DNA of 64,000 bases from Stenotrophomonas hibiscicola ATCC 19867. GTDB lineage: Bacteria > Pseudomonadota > Gammaproteobacteria > Xanthomonadales > Xanthomonadaceae. This document shows, piece after piece, positions 44,206 to 52,074 of this stretch. Numbering within the stretch: the first letter of the stretch is position 1; the number at the start of each line of letters is the position of its first letter. Position numbers and translations under genes: made by a program. Below the pieces are notes generated by a model. The model searched no databases, was not told the origin of the DNA, and worked only from the letters and a program-made list of their open reading frames with translations. The stretch lies in the NCBI RefSeq assembly GCF_000382065.1, contig NZ_KB907500.1, forward strand, positions 248,001-312,000, in the 5' to 3' direction.

Positions 44206-44817
44206 TCAGGCGATCGCTTCCTGATAACGGCGCTCGACTTCGTTCCAGTCGATGACGTTGAAGAACGCGCCGATGTATTCCGGGCGACGGTTCTGGTACT
44301 TCAGGTAGTACGCGTGCTCCCACACGTCCAGGCCGAGGATGGGGGTGTTGCCTTCCATCAGCGGGCTGTCCTGGTTGCCGGTGCTTTCGACCACCACCTT
44401 CTTGTCCGGGGTCACGCTCAGCCACGCCCAGCCGCTGCCGAAACGGGTCAGCGCCGCCTTGGTGAAGGCGTCCTTGAACTTGTCGAAGCCGCCCAGGTCC
44501 TTGTCGATGGCCTTGGCCACGTCGCCCACCGGGTTGCCGCCAGCATTGGGAGCCATCACGGTCCAGAACAGCGAGTGGTTGGCATGGCCACCACCGTTGT
44601 TGCGCACCGGACCCTGCAGGTTCTCCGGCAGCGACTTGAGCTTCTTCACCAGTTCTTCGACCGGCAGGTCAGCGTACTCGGTGCCTTCCAGCGCCGCGTT
44701 GACGTTGTTGATGTAGGTCTGGTGATGCTTGGTGTGATGGATTTCCATCGTCGCCGCATCGATATGCGGTTCCAGCGCGTCGTAGGCGTAGGACAGCTTG
44801 GGCAGGGTATAGGCCAT
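44206..44817 (-). CDS. sodA: Superoxide dismutase, manganese type
   Basis: Converts superoxide to H2O2 and O2 in the cytosol. Metal ligands H27, H81, D164 and H168 are all present ([15 protein letters not shown]). G77 in NNGGGHANH and the Gln in STGNQDSPL point to Mn rather than Fe. Length 203 aa. AGGAGA precedes the ATG at 44817, and a terminator follows the stop. Likely part of the aerobic stress response together with fpr and the peroxidases nearby. Confidence 0.96.
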   Translation of the reverse strand: MAYTLPKLSYAYDALEPHIDAATMEIHHTKHHQTYINNVNAALEGTEYADLPVEELVKKLKSLPENLQGPVRNNGGGHANHSLFWTVMAPNAGGNPVGDVAKAIDKDLGGFDKFKDAFTKAALTRFGSGWAWLSVTPDKKVVVESTGNQDSPLMEGNTPILGLDVWEHAYYLKYQNRRPEYIGAFFNVIDWNEVERRYQEAIA

Positions 44818-45038
44818 GGTGCATCTCCTGATTGCGAGGGCACCCGACGTTGTCGGGCGGTGCGCGGTGAATGATGGGGACAGAACGGCAGATTACCAAG
44901 GGGGATGTAAAGGAAATTGCGTCCCGCCGGTGAGCACGACGGCAATTGTTACGCGGCGGTGACGCAGCCCCCTCCTCATGCGCCGTGCAGCGCGCAGGCG
45001 CTACAGTGCGAGCATCACCCTCGCCCGCTCCCTTGCCC

Positions 45039-45491
45039 ATGCGCAACCCCCGGCTGCTGATCGTCGCCATCGCCCTGCTGCTGCTCGGCCTGGTAGTCAA
45101 CCATTTCATGCAGCGCCCGCCGGCGCCGCAGTTCGCGCCGGACCTGCAGGGTGCGCCTGCCGCGCGCGCACCGGCCACGGCCACGCCCGGCAGGGACAAC
45201 GGTCTGCCCACCTTCCTGCCCGCCGAAGCCCGGCAGACGATCGCGCTGATCCAGCGCGGCGGGCCGTTCCCGCACCGCCAGGACGGCAGCACGTTCGGCA
45301 ACCGCGAACAGCAGTTGCCGCAGCGTCCGCGCGGCTACTACCGCGAATACACCGTGGACACCCCCGGCGCGCGCACCCGTGGCACGCGCCGCATCGTCAC
45401 CGGCGGCGATCCGCCGGAGGCGTGGTACTACACCGACGACCATTACGAATCATTCCGCAGCTTCACCGTACCGGCCCAGGGAGCGCAGTGA
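45039..45491 (+). CDS. Barnase-like guanyl-specific ribonuclease (N1/T1 family), membrane-anchored
   Basis: 150-aa RNase whose C-terminal half matches barnase-type enzymes: LPTFLPAEARQTIALIQRGG, RQDGSTFGNREQQLP, YYREYTVDTPGARTRG with the catalytic Glu, TRRIVTGG, and WYYTDDHYESFRSF with the catalytic His. An N-terminal membrane anchor (LLIVAIALLLLGLVVNHFM) plus an Ala/Pro linker precede it, so the enzyme lies outside the cytosol, tethered or secreted. It overlaps barstar by 1 nt (TGATG). Likely an extracellular RNase or competition toxin. Confidence 0.9.
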   Translation: MRNPRLLIVAIALLLLGLVVNHFMQRPPAPQFAPDLQGAPAARAPATATPGRDNGLPTFLPAEARQTIALIQRGGPFPHRQDGSTFGNREQQLPQRPRGYYREYTVDTPGARTRGTRRIVTGGDPPEAWYYTDDHYESFRSFTVPAQGAQ

Positions 45492-45904
45492 TGAGCCATG
45501 ACGATTTCGGCCTCGGCCTGCACGACATCAACAATGCCGGTGTCTACGCCATCGACAGCGACGACATCGGCGCCCTGGCCGCCGCAATGCGCGATGCCGG
45601 GCTGAAGGTGATCCGCATCGATCTGGAAGGGGTGGCCGACAAGCGCACCCTGCTCGCACGGCTGGCCGCGCAGCTGGATTTTCCGGCCGGTTTCGGCGGC
45701 AACTGGGATGCGCTGTCGGACAATCTACGCGACCTGCAATGGCTGCCAGCCAACGGCTATGCACTGTTCCTGTGCGACGTGGACGCGCTGCGCGCCACCG
45801 CGCAGAAGGACTTCGACACCCTGCTGGACGTGATGGACGAGACCAGCCGCGACTGGCTTGGCCGCGACGTCCCGTTCTGGGTGTTCCTGTCGCAGAGCGC
45901 GTAA
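45491..45904 (+). CDS. Barstar-family ribonuclease inhibitor
   Basis: 137-aa cytosolic inhibitor that blocks the RNase active site. Barstar features: IRIDLEGVADKRTLLARLAA, FPAGFGGNWDALSDNLRDL, a strongly conserved stretch including the key NWDAL-type acidic helix that plugs the nuclease, and GYALFLCDVDAL. It begins inside the stop codon of the RNase gene, so toxin and inhibitor are co-translated. Immunity or self-protection is the accepted role. Confidence 0.92.
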   Translation: MSHDDFGLGLHDINNAGVYAIDSDDIGALAAAMRDAGLKVIRIDLEGVADKRTLLARLAAQLDFPAGFGGNWDALSDNLRDLQWLPANGYALFLCDVDALRATAQKDFDTLLDVMDETSRDWLGRDVPFWVFLSQSA

Positions 45905-45913
45905 GGTCACTGC

Positions 45914-45967
45914 CGTGGTGGATGCCGACCTTGGTCGGCGCTTCTGTGCCAACCAAGATTGACACCT
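45914..45967. repeat. GTAGGTGTCGACC-type repeat, inverted pair
   Basis: ATGCCGACCTTGGTCGGC and CCAACCAAGATTGACACC with TACCC at the end, divided by a TTCTGTG linker. Related to 31323-31345 and 55440-55466. Confidence 0.6.
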
Positions 45968-46006
45968 ACCCAAGCGAGCCTGCCAGGACGTGGCGCGCTC
46001 CCTAGC

Positions 46007-47773
46007 CTACCGGCTCCCGTTATCTTCCTGCAGTTCTTTCTTGAACGGAATGTCCGGCGGTGGCCGCGCCACGGCCGGCTGGTCCTGCATGTTCGGATTG
46101 GTAAGGCCACAGCCACCACCGGCCTGCAGGATCGAGATCACGCAGGAAATCTTCGTATTGGTACCCGGCAACGGAATCTCCATTGCCTTTATTCCCTTGC
46201 GCACCCACTCGGCCAGCAGCGATTCCTGCGGGACCCAGTATTTGTCGAATGACGTGGGCGTGTAGTCGTAAGGCGGTCGCTTCAACCAGGTGCCCGATTG
46301 CGCGATGCGTTCCTTGCTCCAGCCATCGTTGGCACCACCGGGCGCACCGCGCTCGGCACGTCCATCGCCTTCCTGGCCCGGCACGCGGACGCTGCCATCG
46401 GCGTTGAACAGGCCACTGCCCTTGCCGGTGGCGCTGGCCTGGCGGGCGCCCTTGTTGGCGCCGTCCTGTTTGCGGCTCGACGCCCCCCAGTCATCGCCCT
46501 TGGCGGGCGTGGCCCAGTTGCCCGGATCGGGGGCCGGGCGCGCTCCAGCCTGGGCCGGTGCCGTGCTGGAGGCGGACGGCCGTGGCGTGCTGCTTTCGGC
46601 CTGGCGCGCACTGCCACTGGCCGCAGGCGCGGCCGTTGTCGCTGGCGCGCTGCCGCTGGACGTTGAAGGCGCCGCCGCGGGTGCCGACGCGACTTCGCGT
46701 TCCCGCACCTGCAGGTCACGGCCCAGCGGCGCACGCACGGTCGGCTCGCGCCCGGCCACAGCAGCCATCCGTACCTGCGGATCGACCACGGCCTGCACTT
46801 CGCGCTCGCGCACCTGCACATCGCGCTGCGGCACACGGACCTGTACATCGGCCGTGCGCAGCGGCTGCGACACTGCCGGCGCTTCGACCGTACTGACTTC
46901 GCGCTCCTGCACCGGAATGTCACGCAACTGCGGTGCCGGCACGGCGATCTCCGGCGCACGCAGTGGGGTTGGGACTGGCGGCGCCTGCACGGGCTGCACG
47001 CTGCGCTCGCGCACCGTGGGCGTGGTGTCACGCGGCACGATGCTGACCTCGGTACGCGGCACGCTCACCGGCGGCACCACGAAATCCGCACTGGCCTGCG
47101 CCACTTCGGTGGCCTGTACGGGCGAAGGCGGCGGGGCGGCAAGCGGGGCCGGCTCCGCTTCGGCAGGCGGTGGTGGCAGGCTGGCGGTCGGCGCTGGAGC
47201 CGGTGCGGGCGCAGGCGACGATCTGGACGCAGGACGCGGTTCAGGCGACGTCGCTGCCCCTCCCTCCTGGCCGGCGGCAACCTGGCCGCCAGGAGCAGCC
47301 GCAGCTGCGTCGGCACCAGGCTGATCGCCACCGCCTTGCTGGCTCGCGCGACCGACGAATTCCACCTGCAAGCGCTCGCCTTCGGCGCCCTCCGCTTCCG
47401 GTGCCGTGGTGCGGATCACCGCCACCCACAGCAGCAGCATGAAGAACAGCAGATGCAGCAGCGCGCTGGCCACTGCCGAGAGCCAGCGCATCCAGCGCTG
47501 GTCGCGCGGCGCGGCGTCCCAGTCCTGCCAGAACAAGCGGCGCAGCGCCTGCCACGGCGACAGCTGCGGCGATTGACCGGGTGGCCCCGGCAACGGTCGG
47601 GGCAGCAATACCGCGATCACGTCGCGCGCGTGGTACGGCCGCGGCAGCGGCCCCAGCGAGCGCAGCCACAGCGCCCAGCCATAAGGCAGGCGCGTGATCT
47701 TCTCGAGGACGGCGCGGGGCTGCTGGCGCGCCAGCAGTAGATCGATGAGTTGCTCGGCCCGGGTCAGAGGCAC
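46007..47773 (-). CDS. Transmembrane repetitive protein, TonB-like
   Basis: 588-aa protein with an N-terminal cytoplasmic part, one membrane helix ([18 protein letters not shown], about residue 105) and a very long Ala/Pro/Gln periplasmic stretch. The centre (about 240-370) has repeated units ending in VREREV, e.g. [13 protein letters not shown] and [13 protein letters not shown]. The C-terminal domain ([36 protein letters not shown]) is folded, with two cysteines. Architecture recalls TonB/TolA-type energy transducers, but homology is not established. GTG start; 10 nt after nfuA. Confidence 0.72.
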   Translation of the reverse strand: MPLTRAEQLIDLLLARQQPRAVLEKITRLPYGWALWLRSLGPLPRPYHARDVIAVLLPRPLPGPPGQSPQLSPWQALRRLFWQDWDAAPRDQRWMRWLSAVASALLHLLFFMLLLWVAVIRTTAPEAEGAEGERLQVEFVGRASQQGGGDQPGADAAAAAPGGQVAAGQEGGAATSPEPRPASRSSPAPAPAPAPTASLPPPPAEAEPAPLAAPPPSPVQATEVAQASADFVVPPVSVPRTEVSIVPRDTTPTVRERSVQPVQAPPVPTPLRAPEIAVPAPQLRDIPVQEREVSTVEAPAVSQPLRTADVQVRVPQRDVQVREREVQAVVDPQVRMAAVAGREPTVRAPLGRDLQVREREVASAPAAAPSTSSGSAPATTAAPAASGSARQAESSTPRPSASSTAPAQAGARPAPDPGNWATPAKGDDWGASSRKQDGANKGARQASATGKGSGLFNADGSVRVPGQEGDGRAERGAPGGANDGWSKERIAQSGTWLKRPPYDYTPTSFDKYWVPQESLLAEWVRKGIKAMEIPLPGTNTKISCVISILQAGGGCGLTNPNMQDQPAVARPPPDIPFKKELQEDNGSR

Positions 47774-47783
47774 GCGTCAGCGA

Positions 47784-48383
47784 TCAGGCGACGTTGTCGC
47801 GCGGGATGTACGGCGCGTGGCCGCTGTCGTGGTCGGTCGCGTCGCGCACGGCGGTCACGCCCGGCACGCGGCCCATCAGGGTCTTTTCGATGCCCTGCTT
47901 CAGTGTCACATCGGCCATGCCACAGCCCTGGCAGCCACCGCCGAAGCGCAGCAGTACCACGCCGTCGGCCGAGACTTCCTGCACGGCCACCTTGCCGCCA
48001 TGCGAGGCCAGCTGCGGATTGACTTCGTTCTCCACCACCCAGTGCACGCGCTCGACCAGCGAGGCCGCATCACCGGGCGCTTCACCCTTGATGCGCGGCG
48101 CCTTGATGGTCAGCTGCTGGGTACCGGTATTGCCGGCGACGATGTCGATCTCGGCCCCGTCCAGCCAGCCGACGCTGCCGGCATCGACGTACAGGGTGAA
48201 TCCTTCGCAGTCCACCGCCCACTCATCGCCGAGCAGGTCGGTCGGTTCGGCGAACTCCAGCCGGGCGTCGGCGCGCGGGGTGCCGGGATCGACCGCGCTC
48301 AAGCGCACACCCATGCCGGGCACGCCCTCGCGTTCGATCAGCTTGCGGAAATGGGTCTGGGCAGTGTCGGAGATCTGGATCAT
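47784..48383 (-). CDS. nfuA: Fe-S cluster carrier protein NfuA
   Basis: Scaffold/carrier of 4Fe-4S clusters for targets such as aconitase and lipoate synthase, important under oxidative or iron stress. The N-terminal half is A-type-like (HesB fold without its cysteines). The C-terminal Nfu domain has C151-x2-C154 ([19 protein letters not shown]). Length is 199 aa. There is no visible Shine-Dalgarno; a TAGAAT lies just 6 nt upstream of the ATG, so the mRNA may be leaderless. It is followed after 10 nt by the repetitive membrane protein. Confidence 0.94.
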   Translation of the reverse strand: MIQISDTAQTHFRKLIEREGVPGMGVRLSAVDPGTPRADARLEFAEPTDLLGDEWAVDCEGFTLYVDAGSVGWLDGAEIDIVAGNTGTQQLTIKAPRIKGEAPGDAASLVERVHWVVENEVNPQLASHGGKVAVQEVSADGVVLLRFGGGCQGCGMADVTLKQGIEKTLMGRVPGVTAVRDATDHDSGHAPYIPRDNVA

Positions 48384-48473
48384 CAGGCTATTCTAGCCAA
48401 GTACGCGTCAGCCGCTCATTCGGTTTATACACCGTCCGGCGCATTGTTCAGTCAACACGAGGTGGAGATTCCC

Positions 48474-48824
48474 ATGGCCGACCTGATTCCACTGGCCCAG
48501 GCCCGTTGCGTGCCACGCCAAGGCAGCGACCACAAGCTCGGCGAGGCCCGCCTGGCCGAACTGCTGCCGCAGATTCCCGGCTGGGAGCTGAGCGAGGGCG
48601 GACAGGCCCTGACGCGCACCTTCCGCTTCAAGGATTACTACGCCACCATGGCCTTCGTGAACGCGCTGGCCTGGATTGCCCACCGCGAGGACCACCATCC
48701 GGACCTGGCCGTGCACTACGACCGCGCTGTGGTGCGCTTTTCCACCCACGATGTGGGCGGCCTGAGCGAGAACGACTTCATCTGCGCTGCGAAGACTTCG
48801 GCCCTGACGGAGCAACTGCCATGA
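48474..48824 (+). CDS. phhB: 4a-hydroxytetrahydrobiopterin dehydratase (PCD/DCoH)
   Basis: Small (116 aa) enzyme regenerating the pterin cofactor for aromatic amino-acid hydroxylases; the fold may also have other roles. The catalytic motif is [21 protein letters not shown], with DDHH-type histidines near the centre and [15 protein letters not shown] before it. GGTGGAG lies 7 nt before the ATG at 48474. The stop overlaps the next gene (ATGA). A -10-like TATACA is at 48426-48431. Confidence 0.93.
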   Translation: MADLIPLAQARCVPRQGSDHKLGEARLAELLPQIPGWELSEGGQALTRTFRFKDYYATMAFVNALAWIAHREDHHPDLAVHYDRAVVRFSTHDVGGLSENDFICAAKTSALTEQLP

Positions 48825-49237
48825 ACGTACGCTTGCTGAGCCTGTCCCTGATTGCTGCGACCGGCCTGGCCGGTTGTGGTGCCTCCGAGCCGCCGGCGCC
48901 GCCAGCGACCGCGCCGACCGAGGTGGCCGCGGTGAAGACGCCGCCGCCGCAGTACCCGCTTGAACTGGCCTGCATGGGCGTGGGTGGCACCAGCACGTTC
49001 AAGGTGACCATCGGCACCGACGGCAAGCCAAGCGAGGTCGCCCTGCTCACCGGCGCCGGCAATCCGCAGCTGGACGAGCTGGCCAAAACGGCCGTTCAGG
49101 GCTGGCAGTTCAAGGCTGCCACCCGTAACGGCGCTGCCGTGCCGGCCACCATCCAGGTGCCGGTCAGCTTCAACCCGCCGCAGCCGAAGCCCGATCAGTG
49201 CTTCGCCATCGAAGAACGCTTGCGCCGCGGCGGCTGA
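48821..49237 (+). CDS. TonB C-terminal-domain lipoprotein
   Basis: 138-aa lipoprotein (lipobox TGLAGC, lipidated Cys near 19). A short Pro-rich linker ([15 protein letters not shown]) and [26 protein letters not shown], a TonB_C-like beta domain, follow; it ends [15 protein letters not shown]. It lacks a membrane anchor and so is not a standard energy transducer. Its ATG overlaps the phhB TGA, so it is coupled to phhB, with no clear functional link. Confidence 0.78.
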   Translation: MNVRLLSLSLIAATGLAGCGASEPPAPPATAPTEVAAVKTPPPQYPLELACMGVGGTSTFKVTIGTDGKPSEVALLTGAGNPQLDELAKTAVQGWQFKAATRNGAAVPATIQVPVSFNPPQPKPDQCFAIEERLRRGG

Positions 49238-49282
49238 TCGCGCGCGCCCCGACGAGGCCAGCCGACGCCCGCCTCGCCCTCC

Positions 49283-49306
49283 CCGCCCCGGGCTTATCCG
49301 GGGCGG
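49283..49306. terminator. Terminator-like hairpin before zupT
   Basis: Stem CCGCCCCGG / CCGGGGCGG with a GCTTAT loop; no strong U-run follows. Positioned 45 nt after the TonB_C lipoprotein gene and 30 nt before zupT. Confidence 0.5.
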
Positions 49307-49335
49307 CTGTCTGTTGACCAGGACCGCGTCGGTAC

Positions 49336-50145
49336 ATGCTGCAGATTCCCCCCGAAAATGTCTGGATCGCACTGGCGGTCACCCTCGCGGCCGGCCTGGC
49401 CACCGCCATCGGCAGCCTGCTGGTGCTGTTCTCGCGCCGCCCCAACCCGCGCCTGCTGGCCTTTGGCCTGGCCTTCGCCGGCGGCGCGATGGTCTACGTG
49501 TCGCTCTCGGAAATCCTCAACAAGTCCATCGCATCGTTCGCCCTGGCCTATGGCGAGCGCAGCGGCTTCACCTACGGCACCCTGGCGTTCCTGCTGGGCG
49601 TGATCGTCATCGTGCTGATCGATCACTTCATTCCCAATCCGCATGACAGCCTGGACAAGCAGGACCCCGCGTTCCGCGAAAACAGCCGCGAGTACCTGAA
49701 GCGGGTCGCGCTGCTGACCTCGGTCGCGATCACAGCGCACAATTTCCCGGAAGGGCTGGCGACCTTCTTCGCCACGCTGGAAAGCCCGTCGGTGGGCATG
49801 CCACTGGCCTTTGCCATTGCCATCCACAACATCCCCGAGGGCATCGCGATCGCGGTGCCGGTGTACTTCGCCACCCAGAACAAGGCCTATGCATTCAGTG
49901 CCAGCCTGCTGTCCGGCCTGGCCGAGCCGGTGGGCGCGGCGCTGGGCTACTGGCTGCTGTCAGGATCGCTGTCGCACGCCACGTTTGGCTGGGTGTTCGG
50001 ACTGATCGCCGGCGTGATGGTGTTCCTGGCGCTGGATGAGCTGCTGCCGGCGGCCAAGCGCTATGCCAAGGGCCACGAGACGGTTTACGGACTGGTGGCC
50101 GGCATGGGCACCCTGGCGATCAGCCTGGTGCTGTTCAAGTGGTGA
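49336..50145 (+). CDS. zupT: Zinc/divalent-metal transporter ZupT (ZIP family)
   Basis: Inner-membrane ZIP permease of 269 aa, eight helices, importing Zn2+ and related metals. The metal-translocating helices IV and V are recognisable by AHNFPEGLATFF and IHNIPEGIAIAVP. SLSEIL in helix II is also conserved. No binding site for Zur is evident upstream. The hairpin at 49283-49306 separates it from the upstream lipoprotein gene. Confidence 0.95.
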   Translation: MLQIPPENVWIALAVTLAAGLATAIGSLLVLFSRRPNPRLLAFGLAFAGGAMVYVSLSEILNKSIASFALAYGERSGFTYGTLAFLLGVIVIVLIDHFIPNPHDSLDKQDPAFRENSREYLKRVALLTSVAITAHNFPEGLATFFATLESPSVGMPLAFAIAIHNIPEGIAIAVPVYFATQNKAYAFSASLLSGLAEPVGAALGYWLLSGSLSHATFGWVFGLIAGVMVFLALDELLPAAKRYAKGHETVYGLVAGMGTLAISLVLFKW

Positions 50146-50203
50146 GGGGTTCCCGGCCAACGGGCTGAGCCCCCTCGCGGCTGGCGGAGCGACATTCCGG
50201 GTT

Positions 50204-50315
50204 GGGCCGGCCGAGGTGGGTTTGCGGGGGACGCCGTAAACCCATCCTTGGGGGCTTGGGCGCGCCATCCATGGCGCTTACACCCCCGCAAACCCACCTC
50301 GCCCGGCCTCTGACA
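50204..50315 (+). repeat. Long palindrome family, copy 4
   Basis: Arms ending in 50230 and starting at 50283 are complementary at 25 of 26 positions. The core GCCGTAAACCCATCCTTGGG and GCGCCATCCATGGCGC match copy 1, and a CTCTGACAG tail follows at 50308-50316. Confidence 0.8.
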
Positions 50316-50377
50316 GGCTATAGGCGTGCCAGCCGCGCGATGAAAGAATGAAAAAGCGAAGCCCGCGCTGCGCGCGT

Positions 50378-50401
50378 GAGTCGAGCGTGGCTCGACTCTA
50401 C
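50378..50401. repeat. SMAG palindrome, monomer
   Basis: GAGTCGAGCGTGGCTCGACT followed by CTAC; stem GTCGAGC / GCTCGAC, a variant with a different stem sequence but the same ending. Confidence 0.7.
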
Positions 50402-50590
50402 AAGGGCTGCGTGCGGGTATGGGTCTACGCTGCGGCTGTCAGGTCCGCCTTGTAGCGAGCCGAGCACCGCAGGTCCGGCGAGGGCGAAGAGGCGCGGGTG
50501 TCTGAGCGCAGCGAGTTCCGCGCCGCCCCTCGGCGGACCGAGGAGCGCAGGGTACCGGCGCGCAGCGCCGGCTCGCGGATGGCGGCGTGT

Positions 50591-50630
50591 TTCTTTGGTT
50601 ACTTTACTTTGCACGAGCAAAGAAAGTGAC
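50591..50630. repeat. TTTCTTTGGTTACTTT inverted repeat
   Basis: TTTCTTTGGTTACTTTACTT paired with AAAGAAAGT around GCACGAGC. This AT-rich hairpin inside a GC-rich context resembles a dispersed element I know from many Xanthomonadaceae and Pseudomonas genomes; its nature is unclear. Confidence 0.55.
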
Positions 50631-50692
50631 GAGCCCACTCATCGCAGGGAAGCGACGGCGCCGACCAAGCACCCGGCGCCGCCGAACCGCCG

Positions 50693-51667
50693 TCAGCGCA
50701 GGCGGTCCAGCGCCTCAACCAGCTCATCGGCCAGCGGTGCATTCAGCACGTACGGGCTCTTGCCGTCATCCAGCGCGAACTCCAGCGAAGCCGCGTGCAG
50801 AAACAGGCGCTTCAGCCCGATCTGCTCACGAAGCCGCTTGTTCACCGCCGGATCGCCGTACTTGTCGTCACCGGCCACCGGGTGGCCCAGATGCTGGGCG
50901 TGCACGCGGATCTGATGGGTGCGGCCAGTCTCGATGCGCACCTCGCAGTACGAATGGCCGCCGCGGCGCTCCAGCACCCGGAAGTGGCTGATCGATTCCT
51001 TGCCGATCGCGTTGACCTGCACATGGCGCTCGCCGCCCTGGCGCAGGCCCACGTGCAGCGGCGCGTCCACCGTCATCACGCCATCGGGCATGCGCCCGGC
51101 CAGCAGGCTCAGGTAGCGCTTGCGGATGCCAGCGCCATGGTCTTCACGCAGCAGGGCCTGCAGTTCACTCAGCGCCGAGCGCTTCTTGGCCACGATCAGC
51201 AGGCCGGAGGTGTCGCGATCCAGCCGATGGACCAGCTCCAGGGTCTGCCCCGGGCGCAGCGCACGCAGGGTCTCGATCGCCCCGAAGCTGATGCCGCTGC
51301 CGCCATGACTGGCCACGCCAGAGGGCTTGTTCAGGGCCAGCAGGCGGGCATCCTCGAACACGATGGCCTGCTCCAGGCGGCGCATGAACGCCTCAGGTGG
51401 ACCGGCCTTGTCTCCCTCCTCGCTGAGACGCACGGGTGGTACACGCACCTCATCGCCCGCCTCCAGCTTGCGCTCGGCCTTGGCGCGACCGCCGTTGACC
51501 CGCACCTGGCCACTGCGCACCAGCTTGTAGACCAGGCTGCGCGGGGCCCCCTTCAGCTGGCCGAGCAGGAAGTTGTCCAGGCGCTGGCCGGCGCGGTCGG
51601 CGGGAACGGTGATCATGCGCACGGAAGGCTTGTCGCCTGCGGGCTTGGTGGGGTCTTGGGCGGTCAT
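50693..51667 (-). CDS. rluC: 23S rRNA pseudouridine synthase RluC
   Basis: Isomerises uridines 955, 2504 and 2580 of 23S rRNA (E. coli numbers). An N-terminal S4-like RNA-binding domain (RLDNFLLGQLKGAPRSLVYKLVRSGQVRVNG) precedes the RluA-type catalytic domain, whose catalytic Asp lies in HRLDRDTSGLLI. RIETGRTHQIRVHAQHLGHPV and GDDKYGD follow. The protein is 324 aa with ATG at 51667; the longer frame to 52075 overlaps the rne leader and is rejected. It is divergent from rne, exactly as in E. coli. Confidence 0.93.
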   Translation of the reverse strand: MTAQDPTKPAGDKPSVRMITVPADRAGQRLDNFLLGQLKGAPRSLVYKLVRSGQVRVNGGRAKAERKLEAGDEVRVPPVRLSEEGDKAGPPEAFMRRLEQAIVFEDARLLALNKPSGVASHGGSGISFGAIETLRALRPGQTLELVHRLDRDTSGLLIVAKKRSALSELQALLREDHGAGIRKRYLSLLAGRMPDGVMTVDAPLHVGLRQGGERHVQVNAIGKESISHFRVLERRGGHSYCEVRIETGRTHQIRVHAQHLGHPVAGDDKYGDPAVNKRLREQIGLKRLFLHAASLEFALDDGKSPYVLNAPLADELVEALDRLR

Positions 51668-52074
51668 CAGGCTGTTTATTCTGTTACACTCGGGGGGCGA
51701 GATAAGGGATTGATTTCGTTGGAAGTTACTCAGGGCCAGAAGCCCAGCTTCCGACGAATCCGGCACAGTGCGCGACCACCGCCCGCGGGGCGGCCATGTT
51801 AGCGGCTCACCGGCCTTCCCGGCCATCGCCGGATGCCTGACACGCAACCGTGCTGAACATGTCCCGCGTGGCGCTCCAGCCTGGCTGACAGCTGCCTGCG
51901 GCCCTGCAACACCCAAAACCCATAAGAGTGAAGCGCTCCCGCGGCCTGCCGTGGTGTCGTAGCGCTGGAAACCCAAGCCGCCCTCCCCGCGCTTGCGCGA
52001 ATGGGCGGCGAGCCGTGTCCAGAGGCGAAACCCCATGGCGTTCCGCGCGGTAGCCGCTTGCGAGGAACGCAACA
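51668..52074 (+). promoter_or_regulatory. Long rne leader (5' UTR) with hairpins
   Basis: 407 nt between the divergent rluC and rne starts, with no credible gene. Two hairpins stand out: AGCGCT...AGCGCT at 51932-51966 with an inner CCGCGG/CCGTGG helix, and CCGCCC...GGGCGG at 51978-52008 with an inner CGCG-CTTG-CGCG. A TTACACT at 51684-51690 could be a promoter element. A long structured rne leader is the means of autoregulation in E. coli; a similar role is inferred here. Confidence 0.55.

Larger units (their letters stand above)
50146..50692. other. 547-nt spacer of repeats between zupT and rluC
   Basis: No gene seen. It holds long palindrome copy 4 (50204-50315), a SMAG monomer (50378-50401) and a mosaic stretch ending in a TTTGGTTACTTTACTTTGC / GCAAAGAAAGTGAC inverted repeat (about 50591-50630). 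I see nothing else that can be named. Confidence 0.65.

Noticed and set aside
45039-45904. Classical intracellular toxin-antitoxin module
   Set aside because: The RNase has an N-terminal export/anchor helix and barnase family features; barstar is an immunity protein, so this is not a plasmid-type TA system.
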